The notes under the pieces: model-generated
Told to the model about the DNA's origin: nothing
Databases searched by the model: none
Seen by the model: the letters and a program-made list of their open reading frames with translations, nothing else
Source: Pseudoxanthomonas sp. SE1
Lineage (GTDB): Bacteria; Pseudomonadota; Gammaproteobacteria; Xanthomonadales; Xanthomonadaceae
Assembly: GCF_029542205.1 (NCBI RefSeq)
Contig: NZ_CP113783.1
Coordinates: forward strand, 2,719,001-2,783,000
Direction of reading: 5' to 3'
Length of the DNA stretch: 64,000 bases
Program-made: the position numbers and the translations under genes
Part shown: piece by piece, positions 44,106 to 54,214 of the stretch
Layout of the letters: each line of letters begins with the position of its first letter
How positions within the stretch are numbered: position 1 is the stretch's first letter

Positions 44106-45122
44106 TCACGCGGCCGGATAGCCCTGCGGATTCTGCGATTGCCAGCGCCACGCATCGCGGCACATGGCCTCCACCCCGAGTTCGGCATGCCAACCGAGCG
44201 TCTGACGGGCCAGCGACGGATCCGCGTACACCTCCGCGACATCGCCAGGCCGCCTGGCAACGACTTCGTACGGAATGTCCCGTGCGGCCGCATCCGCGAA
44301 TGCCTTCACCAGTTGCAGCACGCTGACACCCTGGCCGGTGCCCAGGTTGACCGTCAGGTTGCGCCGCTCGCGCACGAGGAAATCCAGCGCATCCGCGTGC
44401 GCACGGGCGAGGTCCATCACATGGATGTAGTCGCGCACGCCGGTGCCGTCCAGGGTCGGCCAGTCGCCGCCGAATACGCTCAGCCGGTCGCGCCGCCCTA
44501 CCGCCACCTGGCAGATGTACGGCATCAGATTGTTGGGAACACCGGTCGGATCTTCGCCGATGAGGCCCGATGCGTGGGCACCCACCGGGTTGAAGTAGCG
44601 CAGGTTGGCGGCATGGAATTCCGCATCGCTGCCGCACAGATCGCCGATGAGCTCTTCCATCACCAGCTTGGTGCGGCCATACGGATTGGTGACCTGCAGG
44701 CGCGCGTCTTCGCGCACCGGTACGCTGGCGGGGTCGCCATAGACCGTGGCGGAGGAACTGAACACCAGCCGCCTGACGCCTGCGGCCTGCATCCCGTGCA
44801 GCAGGTTGAGCGTGCCGCCGATGTTGTTGTGGAAATAGTCCAGAGGTCGCTCGCAGGACTCGCCCACTGATTTCAGCGCGGCGAAATGCACGACGGCATC
44901 GAACTGCTGGCGCGCGAAGAACCAGGCGACCGCCTCGCGGTCGCGCAGGTCCAACGGCTGGAAGGGCACCGGATGACCGGTGATCTGCTGCAGGCGGGCC
45001 AGCACGCCTGGCGAGCTGTTGCTGAAGTTGTCGGCCACCACCACGTCATGGCCGCGCTCCACCAGCACCACGTAGGTGTGTGCGCCGATGTAGCCGGCGC
45101 CACCGCACAACAGGATCCGCAT
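44106..45122 (-). CDS. galE: UDP-glucose 4-epimerase
   Basis: A 338-residue short-chain dehydrogenase/reductase that interconverts UDP-glucose and UDP-galactose (and possibly the N-acetyl forms). [10 protein letters not shown] binds NAD (residues 7-16), the catalytic Ser is in [11 protein letters not shown] near 123, and the Tyr-Lys pair is in [12 protein letters not shown] near 148. Family-specific [13 protein letters not shown] and [14 protein letters not shown] motifs follow. GGGGGAG is 7 nt before the start. It is divergent from the UDP-HexNAc dehydrogenase with 216 nt between starts, and probably supplies the exopolysaccharide locus. Confidence 0.96.
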   Translation of the reverse strand: MRILLCGGAGYIGAHTYVVLVERGHDVVVADNFSNSSPGVLARLQQITGHPVPFQPLDLRDREAVAWFFARQQFDAVVHFAALKSVGESCERPLDYFHNNIGGTLNLLHGMQAAGVRRLVFSSSATVYGDPASVPVREDARLQVTNPYGRTKLVMEELIGDLCGSDAEFHAANLRYFNPVGAHASGLIGEDPTGVPNNLMPYICQVAVGRRDRLSVFGGDWPTLDGTGVRDYIHVMDLARAHADALDFLVRERRNLTVNLGTGQGVSVLQLVKAFADAAARDIPYEVVARRPGDVAEVYADPSLARQTLGWHAELGVEAMCRDAWRWQSQNPQGYPAA

Positions 45123-45338
45123 CTCGACTCCCCCGGTCGCGTGTCGCCCATGTTCCGGATGGACGATCATCTCCTGATACGCAGGCAACGCGGCATTCAG
45201 GCCAATTCTTCCGCGTGTCCTCCCGGGCGTACTTTGGACGTTGATCGACTCGACACCAGGCCGGAAACCGGGCGAACGCCCGCCGCGCCACCGTATAGAC
45301 TGCGCGACACACGCGACACACAGGGGATCTCCACATCG

Positions 45339-46628
45339 ATGAACGCACCACTGCCTACCCTGGACCAGGCCAGGATCGCCGTGATTGGACTGGGGTATGT
45401 CGGCCTGCCGCTGGCCGTCGCCTTCGGCCGCAGGTTTCCCACGCTTGGATTCGACATCAATGGCAAGCGCGTGGCCGAACTGCGCGACCATCATGACCAT
45501 ACGCTGGAGGTCACCGCCGAAGAGCTGCGCGACACCCCGCAGCTGGGCTTCAGCGACGATCCGGCCGCGCTGGCGGGCTGCAACGTGTTCATCGTCACCG
45601 TTCCCACCCCGATCGACGACTACAAGCGCCCCGACCTGCATCCGCTGGAATCGGCCAGCCGCGCCGTCGGCCGCGCCATCGGCAAGGGCGCGGTCGCCAT
45701 CTACGAATCCACCGTCTACCCGGGCGCGACCGAAGAAGTCTGCGTGCCGATCATCGAGCGTGAATCCGGACTGGTCTTCAACCGGGATTTCTACGCCGGC
45801 TACAGCCCCGAGCGCATCAACCCCGGCGACAAGCAGCATCGGCTGGAGACGATCATGAAGGTCACCTCCGGCTCCAGTCCCGAGGTCGCCGACTTCGTGG
45901 ATGCGCTGTACGGCAGCATCATCACCGCCGGCACGCACAAGGCCAGCAGCATCCGCGTGGCGGAAGCGGCCAAGGTCATCGAGAACACCCAGCGCGACGT
46001 CAACATCGCGCTGATCAACGAGCTGGCGTTGATCTTCCACCGCCTCGGCATCGACACCCACGAGGTGCTGGAAGCCGCCGGCACCAAGTGGAACTTCCTG
46101 CCGTTCCGCCCCGGCCTGGTCGGTGGCCACTGCATCGGCGTGGACCCGTACTACCTGACCCACAAGGCGCAACAGATCGGCTACCACCCGGACGTGATCC
46201 TGGCCGGGCGGCGCATCAACGACGGCATGGGCAGCCATGTCGCCCGCCGCGTCGCCAAGCTGATGGCCAAGCGCAACCTGCCCACTGCCGGCGCCAGGGT
46301 GCTGGTGCTGGGCCTGGCCTTCAAGGAGAACTGCCCCGACGTGCGCAATACGCGGGTGGTGGACATCGTGTCGGAGCTGCGCAGCTACAACACCGAGGTC
46401 GATGTACACGATCCGTGGGTCAACGCGGATGAAGCGCGGCACGAATATGGTCTGGACCTGGTGGCGGAGCCGCAGCCCGGCCGGTACGATGCCATCATCC
46501 TGGCGGTTGCGCACCGGGAATTCACCGAACGTGGCGCCGATGGCGTGCGCGCGCTCGGCAAACCCGGTGCCGTGCTCTTCGACGTGAAGCGGGCCCTGCC
46601 CCGCCACGCCGTCGACGACTGCCTGTAA
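45339..46628 (+). CDS. tviB: UDP-N-acetyl-hexosamine 6-dehydrogenase (TviB/WbpO type)
   Basis: A 429-residue NAD-dependent enzyme that oxidises UDP-GlcNAc or UDP-GalNAc to the uronic acid. [16 protein letters not shown] binds NAD (residues 15-30), the nucleotide-sugar site includes [14 protein letters not shown], and the catalytic Cys is in [17 protein letters not shown] near 263. The long motif run [21 protein letters not shown] is characteristic of the TviB/WbpO subgroup rather than UDP-glucose dehydrogenase. A TATAGAC box lies at 45294-45300, but no -35 was seen. It opens the plus-strand half of the exopolysaccharide locus and suggests a HexNAc-uronate in the polymer. Confidence 0.93.
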   Translation: MNAPLPTLDQARIAVIGLGYVGLPLAVAFGRRFPTLGFDINGKRVAELRDHHDHTLEVTAEELRDTPQLGFSDDPAALAGCNVFIVTVPTPIDDYKRPDLHPLESASRAVGRAIGKGAVAIYESTVYPGATEEVCVPIIERESGLVFNRDFYAGYSPERINPGDKQHRLETIMKVTSGSSPEVADFVDALYGSIITAGTHKASSIRVAEAAKVIENTQRDVNIALINELALIFHRLGIDTHEVLEAAGTKWNFLPFRPGLVGGHCIGVDPYYLTHKAQQIGYHPDVILAGRRINDGMGSHVARRVAKLMAKRNLPTAGARVLVLGLAFKENCPDVRNTRVVDIVSELRSYNTEVDVHDPWVNADEARHEYGLDLVAEPQPGRYDAIILAVAHREFTERGADGVRALGKPGAVLFDVKRALPRHAVDDCL

Positions 46629-46656
46629 GCGATCCGATCTCCACGGGACCCTGTTG

Positions 46657-47664
46657 ATGCGCGTACTGGTCACCGGCGCTGCCGGCTTCATCGGCTCACA
46701 CCTCAGCCATCGCCTGCTCGATCGCGGCGACGAGGTGCTGGGATACGACAACCTCAACGCCTACTACGATCCGACGCTGAAGGAGGCCCGCCTGGCGCGG
46801 CTCCTGCCGAAGGCGGGCTTCCGTTTCGTGCACGGCTCACTGGAAGACCGCACGGCGCTGGAGGCGGCTTTCGACGAATTCAAGCCGCAGCGCGTGGTGA
46901 ACCTGGCCGCGCAGGCCGGCGTGCGCTACTCGCTGGAGAACCCGCACGCCTACATCGACAGCAACATCGTCGGCTTCACCAACATCCTGGAAGCCTGCCG
47001 GCACCGCGGCGTCGAACACCTCGTCTATGCGTCGTCCAGTTCGGTGTACGGCGCCAACCGGAAACTGCCGTTCGCGGTGGAAGACAGTGTCGACCATCCG
47101 GTCAGCCTGTACGCGGCCACCAAGAAGGCCAACGAGCTGATGGCGCATACCTACAGCCATCTGTTCGGCATGCCCACCACCGGACTGCGCTTCTTCACCG
47201 TATATGGCCCGTGGGGCCGACCGGACATGGCCCTGTTCCTGTTCACGAAGAACATCCTCGAGGGCAAGCCCATCGACGTGTTCAACCACGGCCACCACAG
47301 CCGCGACTTCACCTTCGTCGACGACATCGTGGAAGGCGTCGTGCGCACGCTGGACACCGTGCCCGGCCCGGACCCGGCGTACGACCCGCTGCTGCCTAAC
47401 CCGGGTTCGTCCAGCGCTCCGTACCGCGTCTACAACATCGGCAACCACCAGCCGGTGCAGTTGCTGCGCTACATCGAGGTGCTGGAGGACTGCCTGGGTC
47501 GCAAGGCGGAGAAACGCCTGCTCCCGATGCAGCCTGGCGACGTGCCCGACACCGAAGCCGACGTCGAGGCGCTGCGCCGCGACACGGGCTATTCGCCGAC
47601 GACGCCGATCGAGACCGGCGTGCGCCAGTTCGTGGACTGGTACCGGACGTTCTACGCCGCCTAA
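46657..47664 (+). CDS. UDP-glucuronate 4-epimerase-like NAD-dependent epimerase
   Basis: A 335-residue extended [12 protein letters not shown] (residues 7-15) binds [31 protein letters not shown] and YAATKKANE with the catalytic Tyr/Lys are signatures of the UDP-glucuronate 4-epimerase (LspL/WbnF) group. The [12 protein letters not shown] motif is also typical. Together with the dehydrogenase upstream (28 nt gap) it can make a galacto-configured uronate or HexNAc-uronate. ATG 46657 is preferred over an adjacent TTG at 46654. Confidence 0.9.
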   Translation: MRVLVTGAAGFIGSHLSHRLLDRGDEVLGYDNLNAYYDPTLKEARLARLLPKAGFRFVHGSLEDRTALEAAFDEFKPQRVVNLAAQAGVRYSLENPHAYIDSNIVGFTNILEACRHRGVEHLVYASSSSVYGANRKLPFAVEDSVDHPVSLYAATKKANELMAHTYSHLFGMPTTGLRFFTVYGPWGRPDMALFLFTKNILEGKPIDVFNHGHHSRDFTFVDDIVEGVVRTLDTVPGPDPAYDPLLPNPGSSSAPYRVYNIGNHQPVQLLRYIEVLEDCLGRKAEKRLLPMQPGDVPDTEADVEALRRDTGYSPTTPIETGVRQFVDWYRTFYAA

Positions 47665-47759
47665 ATCCCACGAGGAGCGCTTGCAAGGCGCTCCGCAGTG
47701 GCCGGATTCCCCTGTCGCCGCCGTTGTTACCGGCATCAGCAACTCCAGGGGATCTTCCG

Positions 47760-48380
47760 ATGAACCGCCTCTTTGCCGGCCTTGCCGCCACCGCCCTTTC
47801 CATGCTGCTGGCGTCGTGCGCCACGTCCTCCGGCAGCGAGACGCCACCGCCTGCGACGAGCACGCTGGGGACCGACGCGTACCACATCGGCGTGGACGAC
47901 ATCGTGCAGGTCTCCGTGTGGCGCAATCCGGAACTCGGCATCACCGTGCCGGTGCGTCCCGACGGCATGATCTCGGTTCCGTTGGTGGGCGACGTGCCCG
48001 CCGGCGGCCGCACACCCGGTGACGTCGCCAAGGACATCCAGGAACGCCTGGCCACCTACGTGCGCGATCCGCAGGTGGCGGTGATCCTCACCGACCTGCG
48101 CAGCCACGAATACCTGTCCCGGGTACGCGTCACCGGCGCCGTCCGCCAGCCCGTGTCGCTGCCCTATCGCCCCGGCATGACAGTACTGGATGCCGTGCTG
48201 GCCGCTGGTGGCATCACCGAGTTCGCCGCCGCCGACCGGTCCGATCTGCACCGCAAGGGTGCCGAGCAGACCCAGACCTACGCGGTCCGGCTTGACCGCA
48301 TCCTCAACCGTGGCGACCTGAGCACCAACTACACGGTATCGCCCGGCGACGTCATCACCGTTCCCGAGCGCACGTTCTGA
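47760..48380 (+). CDS. Wza-like polysaccharide export lipoprotein (short form)
   Basis: A 206-residue outer-membrane lipoprotein. The lipobox LLASC (Cys20) follows a short signal; a Poly_export domain (about 40-115, YHIGVDDIVQVSVWRNPEL...) and a single SLBB domain (about 120-195, VRVTGAVRQPVSLPYRPGMTVLDAVLAAGG) come next. At 206 residues it lacks the additional SLBB and barrel-forming C-terminal helix of Wza, and matches the short export proteins of PEP-CTERM/XrtA-associated loci. The next gene begins immediately after its stop codon (TGATGAGC). Confidence 0.92.
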   Translation: MNRLFAGLAATALSMLLASCATSSGSETPPPATSTLGTDAYHIGVDDIVQVSVWRNPELGITVPVRPDGMISVPLVGDVPAGGRTPGDVAKDIQERLATYVRDPQVAVILTDLRSHEYLSRVRVTGAVRQPVSLPYRPGMTVLDAVLAAGGITEFAAADRSDLHRKGAEQTQTYAVRLDRILNRGDLSTNYTVSPGDVITVPERTF

Positions 48381-49969
48381 TGAGCCAGAGCAATCTCCCC
48401 GCGCGGCGCGGATACGCCGCGCCGGCCTCGCCCGCGGGCGCGCTGTCGCCGAACGAACTGGCCCCGATCCTGCTGCGCGAAGCGCGCCGCCACCGTGTGG
48501 CCCTGGTCGGCATCTTCGCCGGCGTCGCCCTGCTGACGCTGCTGGTCGGATTGCTGGTGCTGCCGAAGAATTACACGGCCTCGACGACGATCCTGGCGCA
48601 GGAAAGCGACATCATCCAGCCCCTGCTGGAAGGCCGCGCCGTGGCGACCGGCGTCGTGGACCGCGCCGGCATGGCCCGGCAGGTGATCTACAGCCAGCGG
48701 GTCCTGCAGGATGCGCTGAAAACCGGCGGCTGGCTGGAAGACGTCCCCAATGCCGTCCAGCAGGACCGCCTGATGGAACAGATCAAGGGCCGCATCGCGA
48801 TCACCAGCCCGCGCCCCAACCTGATCCAGATCACCTACCGCGACAGCGATGCCAAGCGCACCTACCAGGTGACGGAGCGCCTGAGCGAGATGTTCATCAA
48901 GGAGAGCCTGGCGGCGAAGGAACGCGAAAGCCGCGAGGCCTACGAGTTCATCAACAAGCAGGTGCAGGACTACCACGCCAAGCTGCTGGAAGCCGAGGAG
49001 CGCCTGCGCATGTACCGCTCGGCCAACACCGACGCCCAGCCCGGCAGCGCGACCGATGCCAATACGCGCATCAGCTCGCTGCGTACCACGGTCGAACAGA
49101 CCCGCATGTCGCTGCTGGAACAGCGCTCGCGCGAAAGCGCGATCGCCTCGCAGCTCTCCGGCGAATCCGCGGTCACCGCCGTGCAGACGCGCGAGAGCCT
49201 GTATCGCGGGCAGTTGCTGGAGCTGCAGGGCCAGCTGGACCGCCTGCTGCTGAACTACACCGAGCAGCACCCGGACGTCGTGCGCGTGCGCCACCAGATG
49301 GCCGATCTGCAGCAGTCCATGGTCAACGAACAGAACCGTCGCGCCTCCGCACCGCAGAGTGGGAGCCCGTTCGACGAAGCCCAGATGAATCCGCTGTACC
49401 AGGAATTGCGCAGCCAGCAGGCACAGACACGCCGCGAAGTGGCCGCGACCGCGTCGCGCATGGCAATCGCGGAGTCGATGCTGAACGACGAACTCAACCG
49501 CAGCCGGCGCATCGCCGACTCGGAAAGCGCCCTGGCCGAGCTCACGCGCGACTACGAGGTCAACCGCGACATCTACCAGGACCTGTTGCGCCGGCGCGAG
49601 AACGCCCGCGTCTCCATGCAGCTGGACCGCGAGGAACGCGGCCTGACCCTGCGCGTGCAGGATCCCGCCACCATGCCGTTGCGGCCGACGGGCCTGCGTT
49701 TCATGCACTTCGCCATCGGCGGGCTGCTGATGGCGGTAGGCATTCCGCTCGGCCTGGTGTTCCTGCGTGCGCGCTTCGATCCGCGCATCCGCTCGGCGCA
49801 CCAGGTACAACGGCTCACGGACCGCCCGCTGCTGACCGTGGTGCCGACCTACCACTCGCCGCGCGACCGTCGCCAGGAAATGACGAGGAACGCGATGAGC
49901 GTCGGCATCCTCCTGATCGTCGTGCTCGCGTATGGGCTCGTGTTCGGCCTCAAGCAACTCGCCGCCTGA
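48380..49969 (+). CDS. Wzz-like polysaccharide chain-length determinant (co-polymerase)
   Basis: A 529-residue inner-membrane protein. TM1 is about residues 38-60 with Wzz domain motif VLPKNYTASTTILAQ right behind; a long coiled-coil-rich periplasmic part (about 170-420, many Glu/Arg/Gln heptads) follows; TM2 is near 440-465 and a third hydrophobic helix ends the protein (about 507-527). The motif PLLEGRAVATGVVDRAGMARQVIYS is the one seen in PEP-CTERM-locus chain-length proteins. No kinase domain is fused. Its start overlaps the preceding stop (TGATGAGC). Confidence 0.92.
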   Translation: MSQSNLPARRGYAAPASPAGALSPNELAPILLREARRHRVALVGIFAGVALLTLLVGLLVLPKNYTASTTILAQESDIIQPLLEGRAVATGVVDRAGMARQVIYSQRVLQDALKTGGWLEDVPNAVQQDRLMEQIKGRIAITSPRPNLIQITYRDSDAKRTYQVTERLSEMFIKESLAAKERESREAYEFINKQVQDYHAKLLEAEERLRMYRSANTDAQPGSATDANTRISSLRTTVEQTRMSLLEQRSRESAIASQLSGESAVTAVQTRESLYRGQLLELQGQLDRLLLNYTEQHPDVVRVRHQMADLQQSMVNEQNRRASAPQSGSPFDEAQMNPLYQELRSQQAQTRREVAATASRMAIAESMLNDELNRSRRIADSESALAELTRDYEVNRDIYQDLLRRRENARVSMQLDREERGLTLRVQDPATMPLRPTGLRFMHFAIGGLLMAVGIPLGLVFLRARFDPRIRSAHQVQRLTDRPLLTVVPTYHSPRDRRQEMTRNAMSVGILLIVVLAYGLVFGLKQLAA

Positions 49970-49979
49970 GGCCACCCCC

Positions 49980-50747
49980 ATGACCCAACACGCCACAATG
50001 GAAAAGCCAGTGACCCCGGACAACGACCGACTGCACGGCGTGCCCTACCGCGCCGACACCTCCCGCTCGCTGGCCCTGATGGACGAGCCCACGGCATTGA
50101 CGCCACGCGAACTGGAAGAGCGTCGCGTCATCCATCGCAACGATTCCGTGCGCGAACAGGCCGATGCGTTCCGCGAATTGCGTACCCGGTTGCTCGCCCT
50201 GGGCGGCGACAGGAACTTCGTCACCCTGGTGGCGCCGGTAAGCCACGGCTGCGGGGGCAGCTTCGTTGCCCGCAACCTGGCCACGGCGTTCGCGTTCGAC
50301 GACACCAAGAGCGCGCTGCTGGTGGACTGCGACGCGCTGCATCCGACGCAGCACACCGCGCTGCGCGTGGATGCCGGACACGGCGGGCTGATGGACTACC
50401 TGGACGACAGCGACACCGATCTCGCCCGCATCCTCTACCGCACCGGCGTACCGCGCCTGCGCCTGATACCGAGCGGCCGCCAGCGCGAAACGACGGGCGA
50501 GGCTTTCAGCTCGTTCCGCATGCGCGCGATGATGGATTCGCTGCGCAGCCGTTATCCCGACCGTTACCTCGTCCTCGACAGTCCTTCGGTCCTCGGTTCG
50601 CCCGATGCGCGCATCCTCTCCGAGCTCGCCGACCTCGTGGTCCTGGTCGCGGGCTACGGCAAGGTCACGCCGGAGAAGCTGGAGAAGGCCATCGGCAGCT
50701 TCCCGGCCGACAAGGTGGCCGGCGTGGTGTTCAACGAAATCCCGTGA
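49980..50747 (+). CDS. BY-kinase-like partner protein with a degenerate P-loop
   Basis: A 255-residue cytoplasmic protein homologous to CpsD/Wzc-type tyrosine autokinases. The Walker A' motif LLVDCDAL (113-120) and Walker B-like YLVLDSP (196-202) are intact, and FRELRTRLLAL is typical. The P-loop is broken: where the family has GxGKS/T, this protein reads GCGGS (90-94), with Gly93 replacing the essential Lys. The C-terminal Tyr cluster that is autophosphorylated in BY-kinases is also missing (it ends VVFNEIP). It may be a non-catalytic regulator of the Wzz-like protein encoded just upstream. Met7 is an alternative start. Confidence 0.85.
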   Translation: MTQHATMEKPVTPDNDRLHGVPYRADTSRSLALMDEPTALTPRELEERRVIHRNDSVREQADAFRELRTRLLALGGDRNFVTLVAPVSHGCGGSFVARNLATAFAFDDTKSALLVDCDALHPTQHTALRVDAGHGGLMDYLDDSDTDLARILYRTGVPRLRLIPSGRQRETTGEAFSSFRMRAMMDSLRSRYPDRYLVLDSPSVLGSPDARILSELADLVVLVAGYGKVTPEKLEKAIGSFPADKVAGVVFNEIP

Positions 50748-50767
50748 AGCAGCCAAGGAGCATCGGC

Positions 50768-52069
50768 ATGCGCGTCACCCGCCTTCGCGTTTCCGTCATC
50801 GCGGCTTCCGTGCTGGCCACGTTCTCCGGCCACGCGTTCGCCGCACGCGTCGACTACACCGTGGACCTCGGCATGGAGCGCAACAGCAACGTGACGATGG
50901 TGCCGGCCGACCCCATCGAGCAGCGCTACCTGCGTGCCGGCGTCGGCTTCAGCATCACCGAGAACATCTCGGCGCTGCAGCTGAACCTGGACGGGCGCGC
51001 CGAGTACCGCGACTACGAGGACGACATCTTCGCCGACACCGTCGACGGCACGCTCTCCGGGCGCATGAACTGGGTCGCCATTCCGCAGCGCCTGTTCTTC
51101 GTGGTGGAGGACAACCTGACGGTGCAACCGGTGGATTCGCTGGTGCCCGATGGCCCGGGCAACCGCCAGCAGGTGAACGTGTTCTCCGCCGGTCCGACGG
51201 TGCTGTTCAACTGGACCTCCTCGCTGCATGGACAGGCCGAACTCCGCTACGTGCACAGCGATGCCGAGGTGACCGACGAGTTCAATTCGCAGCGCCTCGC
51301 CGCTGCGGTCCGCACGATCAAGGAACTCTCGCCCACCAGCCGCGTGTCGTTGAACCTGCAGGCGCAGCGCGTGGACTTCGACGACGACATCGTGGCACGC
51401 GACTACAACCGCTACGACATCTACGGACGCTATGTCCGCACGCTGGCCAACTTCGAACTCGGTGCGGACCTGGGCTATTCGCGCATCGACTACCGGCAGG
51501 GCGAGTCGCGCTCGGAACCATTGCTGCGCGCGGATGCCCAATGGAACCTGTCGCCGCACAGCCAGCTGATCGCGGCGGTGTCCAGCCAGTTTTCGGACAC
51601 CGCGACCGACGCGTTGACCGGCATCCAGTCCGAGGCCACGGTGCCGGAGAACGTCCTGACCGGCGACGCAGTGGTGAATGCATCGCCGTACGAGGTCCGC
51701 AGCATCGACCTCGGCTACCAGTACACGGGCACGCGGTTGACCTTTTCGCTGACCCCTTACGTGCAGAAGCGCGACTACGTGGATTCGGACACGTTCGACC
51801 AGAAGACCCGCGGCGCGCGCTTCGACCTGCAATGGCTGATCCGTCGTTCGCTGACGCTGGGAAGCTACGCCACCTGGGAACGCCTGGACTACACGCAGCT
51901 CAACCGCAAGGACGAAACGTCGCGCGTGGGCGCGAGCCTGGAATACCAATGGGCGCCCCGCTGGTCGGCACGCCTGCACGCCGAACGCTACAAGCGCGAC
52001 AGCACCGACGTTGGCCAGAGCGTCTCGCAGAACCTGATCTACCTGAGCATCGCCTATTCCAACCGTTGA
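50768..52069 (+). CDS. Outer-membrane beta-barrel protein of the exopolysaccharide locus
   Basis: A 433-residue protein with a signal peptide (cleavage after HAFA-A) and about 16-18 alternating beta strands. It begins with DYTVDLGMERNSNV, the motif of barrel proteins found in EPS and PEP-CTERM loci, and ends as a barrel (YLSIAYSNR). AGGAG is 8 nt before ATG 50768; a GTG at 50744 overlapping the previous gene is possible but less likely. It may serve as the outer-membrane conduit that the short Wza-like protein cannot form by itself; this is inference. Confidence 0.87.
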   Translation: MRVTRLRVSVIAASVLATFSGHAFAARVDYTVDLGMERNSNVTMVPADPIEQRYLRAGVGFSITENISALQLNLDGRAEYRDYEDDIFADTVDGTLSGRMNWVAIPQRLFFVVEDNLTVQPVDSLVPDGPGNRQQVNVFSAGPTVLFNWTSSLHGQAELRYVHSDAEVTDEFNSQRLAAAVRTIKELSPTSRVSLNLQAQRVDFDDDIVARDYNRYDIYGRYVRTLANFELGADLGYSRIDYRQGESRSEPLLRADAQWNLSPHSQLIAAVSSQFSDTATDALTGIQSEATVPENVLTGDAVVNASPYEVRSIDLGYQYTGTRLTFSLTPYVQKRDYVDSDTFDQKTRGARFDLQWLIRRSLTLGSYATWERLDYTQLNRKDETSRVGASLEYQWAPRWSARLHAERYKRDSTDVGQSVSQNLIYLSIAYSNR

Positions 52070-52079
52070 GGTGTCCGGC

Positions 52080-53942
52080 ATGCGCGCCACGCCCTCCAGA
52101 TTGAAGACGCATGGCATCCCCAGTGCGGTGTTGCTGACGCTGGCACTGCTGGCGGCCGCTATCGGCCATTGCGGTGCAGCCGACGCACCGGAGGCGAGCT
52201 CCGCACCGGAACCCCGGGAGCCGCAGGCTTCCGCTGGCGCGCCACAGGCGACCGCCGCGCCCGTCGCCCCGGCTGCACCGGCAGGCACGGACCAGTTGAA
52301 GATCGACCTGGCGTTCGTCGATCGCAGGTCGCCGGAGTACGGCCGCTTCCGCAACTGGGTGGACACCGCCGTGTCGGGCAACCCGGGCTATGCCTTCAGC
52401 GCCAGCGACGCCGCCCTGATGTTCCTGCTCAGTGGTGGCGAGAAGTACTGCAAGCTCGCCGTCCGCATGGTGGAAAAGGAAGTCGCTGAAGCCGAAAGCG
52501 CGATCGCAGGCGGTTCGCGCCCCGCGATCGCCGGCGATTCGTATCTGGAAGTCGGCCCCAGGATCGCGGACCTGGCGATGACGCTGCACGCCTGCACCGG
52601 CATGATCGATGCCGCGCAGCGGCAGCGCTGGTCCGCCCTGGCGGAGCAGGCCGTGTGGAACGTCTGGAACCCGAGCCGGGCGCAGTGGGGCGGCCGCACC
52701 CACGCATGGACTGGCTGGTCCATCGACAATCCCGGCAACAACTACTACTACAGCTTCATCGAAGCGACCATGTACTGGGCGCTGGTCAGCGGCAGCAAGA
52801 CCTGGATGGACGAGCTCAAGACGCGTCGCCTGCCGCCGCTGAAGGCGTACTACGCCGAGCTGCCGGGCGGCGGCAGCCGCGAAGGCACCGGCTATGGCGC
52901 TGCGCAGATGCGTCTGTTCGGTCTTTACCGCCTGTGGAAGGACAGCACGGGCGAGGACCTGGCCACGGCCAGCACGCATGCGCGCGACAGCATTCCGTAC
53001 TGGATACATGCCACGGTGCCCACCTTGGACCGTTTCGCCCCGATCGGCGACCAGGCGCGCAGTTCGATACCCGAACTGTTCGACTACCACCGCCGGCTGG
53101 TGCTGGAAGCGCGCCAGTTGACGACGGATACAGATGCGCGCGCGATGTCGTCTTGGTGGCTGCGCAGCATCTCGGTGCCGCGCATGAGCCAGGGCTTCAA
53201 CAGTCGCTACGACCTGTTGCCGGCCGGCGATGGCGGCGATCCGCCCCCGGCCCTGGTCTACCACGCGGAAGGTGCCGGCCACCTCTTCGCACGCAGCGAC
53301 TGGGGCAAGGATGCGATGTGGATGTCGTTCGTCGCCGGCCCCTACAACGAGAGTCACGCGCACCAGGAGCAGGGTGGCTTCACCCTGTTCGCCCGCGACT
53401 GGCTCGCGGTGACCGAGAACATCTGGAGCCACAGCGGCATCCAGCAAGGCACGCCGGTCCATAACGTGGTGCGCTTCGAACGCGCCAACGCGGACGCACA
53501 GCAATGCGCGGCGCCGCGCGGTGACGTGGTGGTGCACCAGTGCGAAACCCCGCGCTCGCGCTCCCGCGTGACCGTGACGCCGCGACCGGATGGCGGCATC
53601 ACCGCCACGGCCGACCTGACCCCGGTGTATCGCGACAATCCGGCCCTGCAGTCCTGGCAGCGACGCATCGAGTTCGGTGGTCGCAAGCTGCTGGTGCAGG
53701 ACGATTTCCGGCTGGGCGCGGGCACCCGTGCGATCTTCCAGGTCAATGTCCCGGAGCGCCCCACCGTCCAGGGCAACGAGGCCACCGCCGGGCGGCTGCG
53801 CATCCGCGTGCTGGAGCCCGCGAATGCGACGCTGCGCGTCCACACCTGGAGCGACGATGACGCGCAGGAGTTCCGTCGGGGCTGGCGGGTGGATGTCTCG
53901 GGCGGACAGACCGGCTACAAGGTCGAGCTCAGCGAGAAGTGA
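52080..53942 (+). CDS. Heparinase II/III (alginate lyase)-like protein, paralogue 1
   Basis: A 620-residue secreted protein. After a signal peptide and an Ala/Pro-rich linker (about 30-72) comes an alpha/alpha-toroid lyase-like domain (about 75-360) with GDSYLEVGP, NPGNNYYYSFIEATMYW, GGGSREGTGYG and a beta-sandwich heparinase domain (about 390-620) with FARSDWGKDAMWMSF and the His motif GPYNESHAHQEQGG. The Tyr and His pattern fits polysaccharide lyases that cleave uronate polymers, which agrees with the uronate-forming genes upstream. GAGGTG is 7 nt before ATG 52080. A paralogue follows. Confidence 0.83.
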   Translation: MRATPSRLKTHGIPSAVLLTLALLAAAIGHCGAADAPEASSAPEPREPQASAGAPQATAAPVAPAAPAGTDQLKIDLAFVDRRSPEYGRFRNWVDTAVSGNPGYAFSASDAALMFLLSGGEKYCKLAVRMVEKEVAEAESAIAGGSRPAIAGDSYLEVGPRIADLAMTLHACTGMIDAAQRQRWSALAEQAVWNVWNPSRAQWGGRTHAWTGWSIDNPGNNYYYSFIEATMYWALVSGSKTWMDELKTRRLPPLKAYYAELPGGGSREGTGYGAAQMRLFGLYRLWKDSTGEDLATASTHARDSIPYWIHATVPTLDRFAPIGDQARSSIPELFDYHRRLVLEARQLTTDTDARAMSSWWLRSISVPRMSQGFNSRYDLLPAGDGGDPPPALVYHAEGAGHLFARSDWGKDAMWMSFVAGPYNESHAHQEQGGFTLFARDWLAVTENIWSHSGIQQGTPVHNVVRFERANADAQQCAAPRGDVVVHQCETPRSRSRVTVTPRPDGGITATADLTPVYRDNPALQSWQRRIEFGGRKLLVQDDFRLGAGTRAIFQVNVPERPTVQGNEATAGRLRIRVLEPANATLRVHTWSDDDAQEFRRGWRVDVSGGQTGYKVELSEK

Positions 53943-54214
53943 GCCGGGTCGCGTCGGGCAAGGCAGGCGCCGCAAAGAGTGCGGTGAGTCTCAAATGCAC
54001 CCTCACGGGCCCGTGACCTCCCCTGCCGCCCGCTGAACCAACCTGCCGTTCTGTGACCCAGCCCGTCCGTTTTGACGGAACCCCCACGTTATGATCCGCC
54101 CGCCGTTGCGCGGATCGCATGTAGCGAGGGGGCGCTGCAGCGGGTAGTCACCAGCCTCGAGGGCTGTCGTCTTCCAATTCGTTCGTGCGCGGTTTTCTTG
54201 CCAGGAGAACCCCC
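53943..54214 (+). promoter_or_regulatory. 272-bp gap with four 20-bp direct repeats, promoter region of lyase paralogue 2
   Basis: The gap between the two lyase genes contains four degenerate direct repeats that start with TGA at 54014, 54034, 54054 and 54073 (spacing 20, 20 and 19 bp). Their shared pattern is TGAnCC-nn-CCnGCCG. They end just before TATGAT (54090-54095), a possible -10 element. An independent, regulated promoter for the second lyase gene is likely. No terminator for the first lyase gene was recognised. Confidence 0.45.

Noticed and set aside
54072..54095. TTGACG ... TATGAT as a standard sigma-70 promoter of lyase paralogue 2
   Set aside because: The spacer is only 12 nt, too short for a normal promoter. 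TATGAT is kept only as a possible -10 element of a regulated promoter.
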